The notes: generated from the letters alone by a model not told the origin. Shown: positions 1 through 9,376, counted from the stretch's first letter. The stretch is DNA of 14,894 bases from Smittium mucronatum (GCA_001953115.1 LSSL01000724.1:9806-24699), one strand, 5' to 3'. Translations and numbers: made by a program.

Positions 1-60
1 TTTGCGGAATTTAATTGATTTTCATTGGAAAATAAGACTTTGGAAATTAATCTGTCGAAA

Positions 61-100
61 TTTTCCAGCTTCTGTCTATTTTTTCCAGATTCTGTAGAGA
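61..100. repeat. Two-unit tandem duplication, 20-bp period
   Basis: TTTTCCAGCTTCTGT at 61-75 is followed exactly 20 bases later by TTTTCCAGATTCTGT at 81-95, so 14 of 15 bases match. It stands out against the surrounding AT-rich sequence. No function can be assigned and no other copies were seen in the window. Confidence 0.5.
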
Positions 101-334
101 AAAAAATTTAAACTTTTAAATAAAAATCAATGGTGCCAAGACTATTGACCTATTACCAATCTTTTCTTTCTCTTTTTTTTAAAGTTTATTACAAAGCCAA
201 TAAAAAGATATAAAAAAATTGTTAAATAAATTAATAAAAGTAAATTTTTTTGTCTCACTACCCCCCTCTGCCGATCTAAAAGCGCCATATTTCAAGGTAA
301 TTGGTTCAAGGGTGCATATTATCACTTGAACAAC
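101..334. other. Non-coding AT-rich flank of the foldback element
   Basis: No frame here is long enough to be a gene. The only departure from AT-rich sequence is a C6 run at 261-266 followed by a slightly GC-richer patch to about 320. No target-site duplication matching the sequence after 1735 was found just left of the inverted arm. Confidence 0.5.
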
Positions 335-649
335 TTTTTTCATCTCTATAAAATCTCACCTACTGTCCAATTTGCGTAATTTATATTTTGAATATCGCTC
401 AATTAACCTACCTGCAATTTTTAAAGTAGCCAAATTGACTTATCTATGATCAGTGTTACCATTTTATCTTATATTAAATTTGTCTTAATAAATTTCTTTC
501 TTCCGATAAGAGCTCAAAAAAAGAATTACCTTCCATAAAACAGTATTTTAACATAAAATATTAAATTTTTAGGGCTTTTACCATTATGAATTAGATTTTA
601 AATTATCTTATTTTGAGAAATGTGTAAAGCTGTGATTAAGGTTGTTTTT
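335..649 (+). repeat. Left arm of long inverted repeat
   Basis: This is the reverse complement of 1421-1735 at 314 of 315 positions; the exception is C at 355, where the other arm implies T. Similarity stops abruptly on both sides: after 649 the sequence continues CAGAGAT, and before 335 it reads GAACAAC, neither matching the other arm's flanks. The arm contains a SacI-type palindrome GAGCTC near 511 and no gene. Confidence 0.95.
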
Positions 650-1420
650 CAGAGATATAATGTAAAAATTGTATTAAAGTGAATTTTAATAAATTTATTA
701 TACATTCTTATTTATTATGAAATCTATTAAAGTTAAGATTTTTTTTATTAAAACTATTATTGAATTTATTATGATAATAAAAGTTAAACACGGTATTATA
801 ACCCTTTATAAAGTTGTTAAATATCCCTTTCCTACCAAATAACCGGGAATTTTTTAAATGCATTAAATAATTAAATATAAAACGATTGAAGAAAGTATGC
901 TCAAGCTAATAATAAATAATAAATCGAAATATATGATATATGTCGATATCACTTTTTTTATTAAATTATCTAATTTATAGCAACTTCCATATGAATTTTT
1001 TGTATAAAAATTAATAAATACAAACCATTATTTTAAATATTTACATAATATTTTATTATTATTTTTATAGAAATTTATTCATGTAAATCTTAAAATAAAT
1101 TTCGTTGCATGAATTCGCGATTAATAAGTGAACTAAAATAATTTTTTTTCATATTTAAATTAAAATTATAGATGATTTATAAATTATTCGCAGGTGTACA
1201 AAAAACAATAATTAAAATAATTAACCAATAAAAAACAATTATATCTATATAAAATTTTGTTATTACCTAAATTTGGTGTCTAAATTTTATTATGTGGTCT
1301 CACAAAATACTCCAGTGCTGTAAAAAATCCAATTCAAGTATGTAGCCTTATTTTTAGGCAAAAAATCATATAATTTTATTTATCTGATAGCTTATTAACT
1401 TATAATCATTTTATAATTTT

Positions 1421-1735
1421 AAAAACAACCTTAATCACAGCTTTACACATTTCTCAAAATAAGATAATTTAAAATCTAATTCATAATGGTAAAAGCCCTA
1501 AAAATTTAATATTTTATGTTAAAATACTGTTTTATGGAAGGTAATTCTTTTTTTGAGCTCTTATCGGAAGAAAGAAATTTATTAAGACAAATTTAATATA
1601 AGATAAAATGGTAACACTGATCATAGATAAGTCAATTTGGCTACTTTAAAAATTGCAGGTAGGTTAATTGAGCGATATTCAAAATATAAATTACGCAAAT
1701 TGGACAGTAGGTGAAATTTTATAGAGATGAAAAAA
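1421..1735 (-). repeat. Right arm of long inverted repeat
   Basis: Reverse complement of 335-649 with one mismatch. A transcript crossing both arms would fold into an RNA hairpin with a stem of about 315 bp and a 771-nt loop. That could be a substrate for small-RNA processing in a eukaryote with Dicer; this is inference, as no promoter was identified. Confidence 0.95.
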
Positions 1736-4700
1736 ATAGGTCGAATCTATTGTAGGTTAAGTGGTAATAGGCAGATAGGATAACAGACTAGAAAGCTTAT
1801 TTTTTATCTTGATAATCTTAAATTATCAGTTGATAAAGGCTTGACTTTATCAATTTACATTTAAATTCAAACGTATAGAGATTTTCTATTAATACATAAA
1901 AATCAAATAATTAATCTCATTTCACATAATAATACTTTTCAATGTTACCGGAACTTCAAATCATCATTGGAAAGTGATATATTAATAAATTTTGTTTTTT
2001 TTTAAATTAATACGGGATCCCCTTTTCTTTTTTGATTATCATCGCCTGAGTATAGTTATATTTATTCCAATTTTAATAAAATCTCATTAAATCTGAAATA
2101 AATATAATTCTATTAGCTTGCATTAATTACAAATTTTTTTATTTAATTCAAGATTTGAAATTTATTTAGTGCGAATAAATCATATCATTTAGTGTCGTTT
2201 GAAATTGCCTTCATAGACTCTACAACTACAAAATATACAAATAAGCGGCGGTAGTCCGACTATATCTGCTTTTATTTATACGAAATATTTATTTTCTAAT
2301 AAAATATACACGTTTTTTTTGGAAAGTGATAATAAGGATCATTTTTAAACTGGTAATTAACGTATACGTACTAAAAATTCGTCTATTTAATTCCACTATC
2401 ATTTTGCATAATTAAGATTGTGCTGGAAAACATTATTAGTGTATTTTTAAAAATTATACTTGAAAATAATTGTATCTTAATAATATCTATTTATTGGTCA
2501 AAAAGTAAAAAAAAATTATAGTATGTAAATTTTAGTTACCAATTGTCCTAAACCGTTTAAACATATATATATAATACTGCATAAATAAATAACAAAAATT
2601 TGCTATTTATATTATGAATAAAATTTGTGAAATCAATGCTCTGATTTATTTATAAAATTTTATCTTGTTAATTTTTATTAAATAATAAAGTATTTTCAAT
2701 TCTTCTGAGATTTTACAAAATATAAAAATAATCATCGAAATTTTTTTTATGCTAACCGTGCGTCTATAAATATTATTTAAGAGTTTATTCATATTTTTAA
2801 CTTTCAAAAATATATAACTTTTTCATGAATTTAATGAAAAATATTTTATCGATGATTTTGAAAATGCGTTATTTTTTTATCCAGATTTGGATTTCGGATA
2901 AAAAAATGGTATTTTTCCCCTTATATTTGTAAAAAAATAAAAATGCCGCGAAGTCTTTTATTTTTGCTTAAATTTTAGTGTTTCTTATTTCCACTAGATC
3001 AAATTATTAAGGCATAATGTCTTTTTAAAAATGACTTAGTACTAAATATCATAATACATTTAGCGAAATAACATGTTTTTTTGCGAAATTCAGTCTATTT
3101 ATGAATTTATATCATCTCTATTTAGTTCTTATATTTAAAGAGAAACAAATTCGTAATAATTTTCAATAAATATTAAATGAGGTTAAGAGATTCCCTGTGT
3201 TAAATAATTGTTCAATAAGTCAATTTTGAGGGATTTTTGAAGGGCTTCATCAATTAGATCTCTGAGTATTGATGAATAAATGTATGTTCATTTTCAAAAT
3301 ATTATCTGTTTCCGAGTAAAATTTTTTCCAAATATATAATTTTCGGAAAAATTATCAAGAAAAACCATTCCTTTATCATAATCTTCACTGTATCTAAATT
3401 TTTTAACTTATTTCATATTCTAACAAGGATAATATAATATGGAGCTAGTATAGTAATGAAAAAATATCGGATACCTATGATATTAAAATACAATTTCAAA
3501 TCTTCGGATCATATTTTAAAATCAATAAGATCTAATTGGTTTTATTAACAAGATATTTATTATTTTTACCATGAAATATTTTTTCAATTTTATCATAAAA
3601 ATGAATGGAAAAGAGCCATAATGAGGATATTGAATAAGGTATAAAAATATGCTCCATGAAAACATATATCAAAAAAATTAATTAATAAAAACTGCCCAAA
3701 ATAAAAGTAGATAAATGAATTTTCGGGTCCGAAAAACTTAATTTTTTATTATTTGAGAAAAAGAATAAATTTAATATAATTGATTTCGGTTGAAGATTTT
3801 AGAAATCTGATGTATATAATAGTTTAACTGAGCTTATATTATATAGTTAAATACCTATCAAAAGGTGGAGGAAATATATTATTAACCAAAAAAAAAAAAA
3901 GACTTTCCATGTTAATAGGCGAAATAGCATAAACTAAATACTATTATTATTTCCATCTGAAATAAAAAATTATGGTAAGTTTAAAATCTAAGTAATAATA
4001 AAATTTTGTGTATTTCAGATTTAATTTGAACATATTTAAATAAAATCAACCGGAGATATAAATTATATTTAATATTTACCAATTTCCTTAGGAAAGATAA
4101 AACCGGCAGATTTTCTTCTGTCAAAAATCGAAGCTATTCGCAAATATATGACAAATTAAAAAAATAAATAAAAATACATGGGATAATACTATCAGATTAA
4201 AACAAAATTTATACATAGTCAATCTTTTAATAAATTTTACAAGGGATCTTATTCATACGCTTATTAAAAAACATTAAGTTAATATAAATTTAACAAGTCA
4301 TCAAATTGACTTTTGTAATTATGGATATGTGATTAAGGTTGAAAAATCGGAACTCATAATTACTAAAACTAAAATAATTAAAATATTTTAAAATATATAA
4401 GTGTTAATTTTTTTTATATTCTTTTCTGAAATTTTTAGCTTTAACCCCCGCTTTGATGAAGATAGCTTGGATTTAAACATAATTCTGATATTTAATATAT
4501 AACAAGGAAAATCACACCTTTTCGGCAATTTAAAAGTGAATTATTGAAAGCTCCCAGTAATAAATTCTAGTATAATAAACCAATAAATAAATGAAATAAA
4601 CTGAAGTTACAGGTTAAATGTCTAGTCGAAGTTTATAAATTTTTTATTGCTGTTTTAATTCTTTAAATCTACAATGTTTTTTACTAATATTTATTTTTAA

Positions 4701-4794
4701 ATAAATGAGATAAAAAAAATCTCTTATATAATTTAACTTATAAAATATATATTTATATTAAGAATATATTTAATTTAAATAAAAAATTATATTC
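1736..4794. other. Gene-free AT-rich stretch
   Basis: About 3 kb with stops dense in all six frames and no recognisable tRNA, rRNA or transposase fragment. Visible items are short: a GC-rich hairpin at 2243-2271, a TA-rich run near 2562-2573, an A13 run at 3888-3900, and a 14-base match at 4328-4341 to the inner end of the inverted repeat. I see nothing else in it. Confidence 0.6.
2243..2271. repeat. GC-rich hairpin with TAGT loop, copy 1
   Basis: AAGC (2243-2246) pairs with GCTT (2268-2271), and CGG (2249-2251) pairs with CCG (2256-2258) around a TAGT loop, leaving an asymmetric internal loop. The decamer CGGTAGTCCG and both outer tetramers recur in the same order at 5296-5324. Function unknown. 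Confidence 0.4.
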
Positions 4795-4807
4795 AAGATT
4801 TTTTTTA
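4795..4807 (+). repeat. Candidate 5' target-site duplication of retroposed sequence
   Basis: AAGA followed by eight T and an A. The same string with nine T occurs at 5437-5450, directly after the A12 tail of the intervening GC-richer segment. Flanking direct repeats of this length beside a poly(A) tail are the normal signature of LINE-driven target-primed insertion. The one-base T-run difference is expected in a homopolymer. In AT-rich DNA a chance match cannot be fully excluded. Confidence 0.55.
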
Positions 4808-4850
4808 CCCCTAAGAGTGAAATACCTTGCCGTAGTTTAGGAGCTTAATA

Positions 4851-4870
4851 GTGTACTTTTCGAAGTACAC
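4851..4870 (+). repeat. Perfect 8-bp stem with TTCG loop
   Basis: GTGTACTT and AAGTACAC are exact reverse complements separated by TTCG, with no mismatch over 20 bases. In RNA this would be a UUCG tetraloop hairpin, though closed by U-A rather than the classical C-G pair. It lies near the 5' end of the GC-richer island, consistent with a structured RNA source. Confidence 0.6.
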
Positions 4871-5249
4871 GAGACCAAAATTTCACACAGTGTTGTACTA
4901 TTATTGGTTGGGAATAGTGGAGAAAGCACACAGCGATTCGGAGGACAGCGATTACAAAGGAGGATGATCTTTAAACAGGAGGAATCGATCGTTTAGCATA
5001 GCTGAGACATAGTCTAGTGCAAAAGTCCAGCGTTCGACAGATAGACAGATCTCAGAGTCTAACAGATATTTGTAGGAAAGCCATGTCGATCAATCCCACG
5101 TTTGGGTAGGAGCCTAATTTTATTAATCCTGTTAGAAGTAGACTCTGAATAGGAGATTAGTAGATTCGATGAACTATTTTTCGTTGACAAAGAGCTTAAT
5201 TCTTGACTGCACGTAACCTCAGTCATCCAGCCTACTTAAAGCAATGCCA

Positions 5250-5259
5250 GGGGGGGGGG
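5250..5259 (+). other. G10 homopolymer
   Basis: Ten consecutive G, by far the longest G or C run in the window and exceptional at this base composition. It sits inside the GC-richer island. Length may be unreliable in sequencing, and slippage here could contribute to the loss of any reading frame. Confidence 0.9.
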
Positions 5260-5295
5260 TCTTTCTATGGTAAATTGAACCCTTTTCCCGTAGGT

Positions 5296-5324
5296 AAGCA
5301 GCCGGTAGTCCGGCAGAGGAGCTT
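5296..5324 (+). repeat. GC-rich hairpin with TAGT loop, copy 2
   Basis: AAGC (5296-5299) and GCCGG (5301-5305) pair with CCGGC (5310-5314) and GCTT (5321-5324) around a TAGT loop. It is a stronger version of the hairpin at 2243-2271 and shares its core decamer and outer stem. It marks the 3' end of the GC-rich part of the island. Confidence 0.5.
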
Positions 5325-5410
5325 ATTTTAGTTAGGATAATAGTATTTTCTATACGTCTTTTTCTTTTTTTCAAATTTTTTTAGTATAGTTTTTAATGAC
5401 GTTATCTTAC

Positions 5411-5416
5411 AATAAA
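5411..5416 (+). promoter_or_regulatory. AATAAA poly(A) signal fossil
   Basis: A canonical AATAAA starts 16 bases before the A12 tract at 5427-5438, the spacing expected between a poly(A) signal and the tail in a copied mRNA. AATAAA is common in AT-rich DNA, so the position rather than the motif carries the argument. Confidence 0.45.
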
Positions 5417-5436
5417 ATTCCGTGATAAAAAAAAAA

Positions 5437-5450
5437 AAGATTTTTTTTTA
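5437..5450 (+). repeat. Candidate 3' target-site duplication
   Basis: AAGA followed by nine T and an A, directly continuing the A12 tract. It matches 4795-4807 apart from one extra T. Confidence 0.55.
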
Positions 5451-7626
5451 TTTTTCGCTAAAAAATAATAAGATTTCCGAATTCTTTTCTAAAAATTTAT
5501 TAAAATTTTTTTTGAATCTGTAGTTTTAGAGCATTCTGTAAAATTGGTATATAATTAATATTTTTAGCCATATATATGTGGAAGTTTTATTGAATATAAA
5601 ATAAAATTTCAAAGTAAATATTTGAGAGAAATGGAATATAGTTAAGTCTTTTTATGGTGGTGCGTTTATGACGAATCAGGAGATAAAAAAAAAGTAAAAA
5701 AAATCAAGTAGGTTATTTAGATGGAATCTTTAGAAGGAAGTATTTTTTATGATGTCTCAAATACACGGAGGTAAGGGAAGAATATACGTATTTCAGAGTT
5801 ATAGATCTTCAAAGATTTTTTTCAACCCATTATATTAAATATACTTTTCGTTGGAGGTATTTTACTGACATTTCTTCCTGGACGAAAATGAAAATAAATC
5901 AATATAATAGACTTCAGCAAAAAAAAGGATTTTTTTTTGAATATAAATAGCCTACGATAGTTCAGGAAATTTAAGGGGTGCTGACAGAATTTATTAAAGT
6001 AATAATAATAACTGAGAGCCAACCAATCCACTGAAAAATATTTTTTCTAGCCACAATAAAATAAAATTATATATAGCTACCTAATAAAACATTTTTTTCA
6101 AATAAATTCCTTTCTTATTTTCCTATATTAATTTCTAAATTTAATTTTTTACTCATAAAAAATCACTACTCTCTAATTTTTGGCTTAACTTCTTTTTCTC
6201 CCTAAATATAACAAAAAATTATTTAAAAAAAATTATTTGAATTTATCTTAAAAAGTATAGAGAAGAAAAGAAGAAAATTAAAGCAAAATAAATATGAAAA
6301 TTAAAAGCTCACTAGTAAAGAATAATACAGAGTTCAAGAAATTTTTTAGGAAATCCAACTTATAAAAATATTGAAAAAGTGCATGAATCTAACTAAATTG
6401 TTGAAAGAATAATAATTAATTGAAAAAAGAAATACGAAAAACAAACCTTTCCATATATATATTGCTTTTCAATTATTACTGAGAAAAATTTTAATCAAAT
6501 AAAAACATTATTTTGATCCTATTTCTTAAATATTTTAAAAATATAAGAGAAAAATATAAAATAAATGGTAAAAAAATAAAATCTACTAACAGAAATTTAT
6601 ACAATAAAATTTTAGTGAAGGTTTAAATACGGAAAAATTTATACATCTTTTTTTTTATTTTTTATTTATTGATATCAGTATTTTTATATAAAAAATAATT
6701 ATATTAATTATCAACTTCTTTATATTAATTTTATGATTAAATTTTTCATCATGTATTCGAAAAAAATATTACATGAAATTTGCCTTTTAAGATTAATTAA
6801 GATATACAGAAATAGATTTTTCAATACTTATTTCAAGAAGTGATCGCAAAATATGAAAAAAAAACATTTTTAAAACATTCTTATAAATTTTTATTTGAGA
6901 AAAAAATCTAATCTATAAAACATAGGAAGTAGAAAAAATTTTTCTAAAAAATATCAAGAATAAAGAATTCTATTGAAATTTTTTAGTCAAAAATTAATCT
7001 GAATGCTTTATGATTTTTACCTAAATAGAATTTAATTTAAGATGGTTTTTTATTAACAATTTCTTATTATAATAATCCTATGCATATTTTTTAAAATAAA
7101 CTTTCTTCAAAAATATGATAATAAAGCACAAAAATTTCCCACAGAGATTTCTAAATTTATTCTAATTTTTTTTTAGCAAATCATCATTCAAAAAAGAAGT
7201 ACATGTAATTTTTATATAAACTCAAAAGAGAAGAAATAAGAAAAGAATTTTAAATCTAAAACATTATTAAAAAGCATACATTATTTCTTATTTTTTCAAA
7301 TTTTTAAAATAAATGAACATTTTTCAGGTTGTTCATATTTTATTTTTACGCAGAATTTTTTTTTAAACTCAATAAAAACGAATTAAAAACTATTCAAAAA
7401 CTTAAAAAAAAGTTGGGGGTTTTCGAAAAAGTTTTCTATTCAAACCCGCTCCGCCGATTTAGCAGCTCTGTACCCAATAATCATTTTTCAAGAGTTATTC
7501 GTAAAGTTTTTTCTTTCTAATATAAATTTTAGAAAAATTTAGAGCTTTCAAATTGTACAAAATTGATTATTTTTTTTTAAAATACTTATTAATCACAATT
7601 TCTGATTAAAAATCCTAAAAATCAAT
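5451..7626. other. Gene-free AT-rich stretch
   Basis: About 2.2 kb dominated by short A and T runs. The longest open frames are a 69-codon minus-strand frame (5822-6031) and a 63-codon plus-strand frame (7329-7520). Both are rich in Phe, Lys, Ile and Tyr in the way AT-rich noise translates, and neither has supporting signals. A slightly GC-richer patch lies at 7410-7500. I see no RNA gene or mobile element. Confidence 0.6.
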
Positions 7627-7921
7627 ATATGGGGGATTATTAATGAAGAGACCCATTTGTCGCATATCACTTTTATTTTCTAAATCATTCATAAAATTTA
7701 CCCAATGGATTTTTAAAATTAATTGAGATGTTCTATTGAACAAAAATAATAAGGAATTTTCATTTTTATAATTTCCTAATTAGTAGTTTGAATGGCGTTT
7801 AGTGCAACTTGATTTTTTTTATCAAAAAATTTCATTTTTATAGGATAAAAAATAACTTTTTACAACTTTATCTGAAACAGGATACAATATATAACACCCT
7901 CTTCATTAATACTCTCCATAT
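7627..7921. mobile_element. MITE-like element with 23/24-bp imperfect TIRs
   Basis: The left end (7627-7650) begins ATATGGGGGATTATTAATG and ends GAAGAG. The reverse complement of the right end (7899-7921) begins ATATGGAGAGTATTAATG and also ends GAAGAG. The arms agree except for one indel and about two substitutions. The 295-bp length, AT-rich non-coding interior and short inverted ends fit a miniature inverted-repeat element. CTAAAAAT lies at 7615-7622 and CTAAAAT at 7924-7930, possibly a decayed target-site duplication of about 8 bp, which would suggest a hAT-like family; this is weak because both are AT-rich and differ in length. Confidence 0.55.
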
Positions 7922-7930
7922 GACTAAAAT

Positions 7931-8811
7931 TTATATATAAAACGGTTTTTTGACTCAAATTTTTTAGTACAGACCATTTTTTGAACATTTTATGAAAATT
8001 TTGAACTAAGGATCTGGGTGTGATATTTATTAATTAATTTTCTAGTCATTTTTTTTTTGTATTAGATAAATAAATAATGATTATCTTTTTTATGAATAAT
8101 CTTAAATGAAATATTATAAACATTATAAAAAAACCTCTTTCATAAGTTTAATTTACGTATAGCAGAAAGGTGTAAATATTTTTGAGCCTTTTTTTTTTTT
8201 ATAAGCAGAATATTTTTGTGCCTTAAAACTAAAAATATATTCTGGAGCTACATTATTCGATTCTAGTACTTTTCTCTATTTATAACCATCTTTTAACTTA
8301 TAATAAAAAAATATTAAGCGGGGTGATTCCTGAAAATAGTATCACTTTTTCAAAAATAGATTTTTTTCCTATTAACCCAATCATCCAAATATGAATTTTT
8401 TTAACTGATAGCATGAAGTGATAAAAAAAGAAATATTTGAATTTCATAATATTTGATTCATTTTTTCCATTAACAATTAATTCAAACCCCAAAACAATTA
8501 ATAAATTCTAAATGCATTATGGCTAAAATAAAAATATTTAGACAATTGCTATATTTTAATTTACAAGTATATTTTCAATTCAAATTCGTTGCAGTTTTAA
8601 AATAGTAAATTTTAAAAGTTAAAACGATTGAATCGATATTAATATATATGCTGAAACATATTGTGTTATTCGTACTTATTTACTCTAATGATTCTAAAAA
8701 AATAATATATAAGTGATAAAATTGTGAAATAATCCTCAATTTAAGTTTTTTTTAAGATGGGGTAAGTTATAAATATCCTTTCTCTTTGTGAAACCTATAA
8801 GTTAAATTAAT
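7931..8811. other. Gene-free AT-rich stretch
   Basis: No supported gene. The longest open frame (8298-8492, minus, 64 codons) is low-complexity and lacks any signal. It grades into the presumptive upstream control region of the gene at 9377. Confidence 0.55.
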
Positions 8812-8829
8812 TTAGCTAAATATAGCTAA
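8812..8829. promoter_or_regulatory. Dyad TTAGCTA-AATA-TAGCTAA (upstream copy)
   Basis: A perfect 7-bp inverted repeat around a 4-base centre, about 560 bases before the start codon of the 1186-codon gene. Nearly the same dyad recurs at 8982-8996. The paired palindromes could be binding sites for a dimeric transcription factor. That is inference from symmetry and position. Confidence 0.35.
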
Positions 8830-8906
8830 CATCATTTTAAAAGTCATAGAAGATGTTATTTTTGTTTTTCTATTCATAATTTCTTATCTTATAAAATTTT
8901 TACAGT

Positions 8907-8936
8907 AATTTGAGCAAATTTGAGCAAATTTGAGCA
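8907..8936. repeat. Three tandem copies of AATTTGAGCA
   Basis: An exact decamer repeated three times with no spacer. Within the array the overlapping string TTTGAGCAAA has TTTG/CAAA dyad symmetry. Ten base pairs is about one helical turn, so repeated sites would face the same side of the DNA. It lies between the two AGCTA dyads and about 150 bases upstream of the TATA box. Confidence 0.6.
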
Positions 8937-8981
8937 ATAAATATGAAACGGATGTCAAAATGCAATAAGGTGTCATTATCA

Positions 8982-8996
8982 AGCTAAAATATAGCT
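8982..8996. promoter_or_regulatory. Dyad AGCTA-AAATA-TAGCT (downstream copy)
   Basis: A perfect 5-bp inverted repeat with a 5-base centre, differing from the core of 8812-8829 by one inserted A. It lies about 95 bases upstream of the TATA box at 9091. With the other dyad and the decamer array it forms a compact cluster of repeated symmetric motifs ahead of the only gene. Confidence 0.35.
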
Positions 8997-9090
8997 CATA
9001 TTAAGTTTATTTGTATATTTTGAATTCTAGACTTCAAACTTGTAAGTACATCTTAAAAAATTAATGTGAATAAGCTGTATTTTAAAAATA

Positions 9091-9125
9091 TATAAATACC
9101 CGATGAAACTCCTGTATATCACATT
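9091..9125 (+). promoter_or_regulatory. Candidate core promoter: TATA box plus initiator
   Basis: TATAAATA at 9091-9098 is followed by TCACATTC at 9119-9126. This places the A of a TCA initiator-like site at 9121, 30 bases from the TATA start, the canonical RNA polymerase II distance. The local context (CCCGATG, CTCCTG) is less AT-rich than its surroundings. A transcript from here would have a leader of about 256 nt with no obvious intron. TATA-like strings are common at this composition, so spacing is the main support. Confidence 0.45.
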
Positions 9126-9376
9126 CATCCAGGTTTAAAGATATAAAGTTTAGCTTCACGAGTCATCAAAGATACTGAAACTATATCCAAAATCCAATAA
9201 ATTAATTTTGGTCACTTAAATTCAATCTTGTGTTCATAATCACTTCAGATTAAAACAATACTTATAGCCAAATATTCGGTGAAAGAAATATTATTGTACG
9301 AAGAGCCAATAAATAAAACGCCATAAACTAAAATTCAACTGAAAACCAAAAGGAAATTCCGGTTAAAGATTCAACA

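Larger units (their letters stand above)
335..1735. mobile_element. Foldback / long-TIR element, about 1.4 kb, non-autonomous
   Basis: Two 315-bp arms in inverted orientation (335-649 and 1421-1735) enclose a 771-bp AT-rich centre. Base-by-base comparison shows one difference, at position 355. Outer ends read TTTTTTCATCTCTATAAAA inward and inner ends read GTGATTAAGGTTGTTTTT. The centre has no open frame of gene length, so there is no transposase. The architecture fits a non-autonomous DNA transposon with long terminal inverted repeats or a foldback element, and the near-identity implies a recent origin or continuing gene conversion. I found no target-site duplication, so transposition is inferred. 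An inverted duplication made by replication error, or an assembly foldback, would look similar, although the unique 771-bp centre argues against a simple read-level artefact. Confidence 0.75.
4808..5438 (+). mobile_element. Probable retroposed RNA copy (processed pseudogene or SINE/LINE fragment)
   Basis: From about 4808 to 5340 the G+C content is roughly double that of both flanks, with sharp edges. The 3' part becomes AT-rich like a 3' untranslated region, has AATAAA at 5411-5416, and ends in A12 at 5427-5438. The whole is bracketed by near-identical 13-14 bp direct repeats (4795-4807 and 5437-5450). Together these suggest reverse transcription of a polyadenylated RNA and insertion here. 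I could not identify the source: in every frame, stops occur at about the chance rate, so it is either a non-coding RNA or an old, heavily decayed coding copy. Internal features include a 20-base perfect hairpin (4851-4870), a G10 run (5250-5259) and a GC-rich hairpin (5296-5324). Confidence 0.5.

Noticed and set aside
335..1735. Maverick/Polinton or other large virus-like transposon with long TIRs
   Set aside because: Those elements are about ten times longer and carry polymerase, integrase and capsid genes; the 771-bp centre carries no gene.
4328..4341. 14-base match TGTGATTAAGGTTG to the inner end of the 315-bp inverted arm (631-644)
   Set aside because: Similarity stops at once on both sides. 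It could be an old element fragment, but 14 bases alone in AT-rich DNA is not enough to call.
4994..5041. tRNA-like A box (TAGCATAGCTGA) and partial B box (GTTCGA) suggesting a tRNA-derived SINE
   Set aside because: The A box fits 11 of 12 consensus positions, but the B box lacks its outer bases, the spacing is short, and no T-stem or cloverleaf can be drawn. It also lies about 185 bases inside the element, not at its 5' end.
4841..5330. Coding origin of the GC-rich island, including faint resemblance of one frame to retroelement endonuclease or polyprotein motifs
   Set aside because: Stops occur at about the chance rate in every frame and the resemblance needs frame changes. A 50-codon open stretch at 4841-4990 is not significant on its own.
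5822..6031. 69-codon minus-strand open frame
   Set aside because: Low-complexity Phe/Lys/Ile/Tyr composition typical of translated AT-rich noise, no start context, no promoter or repeat support.
7329..7520. 63-codon plus-strand open frame with a somewhat protein-like second half
   Set aside because: Short, begins in Phe-rich noise, no signals around it. The GC-richer patch at 7440-7500 loosely resembles 261-320 (both contain GCCGAT), but the match is too weak to call a repeat.
8298..8492. 64-codon minus-strand open frame
   Set aside because: Length is within chance expectation over 9 kb of non-coding DNA, and composition is noise-like.
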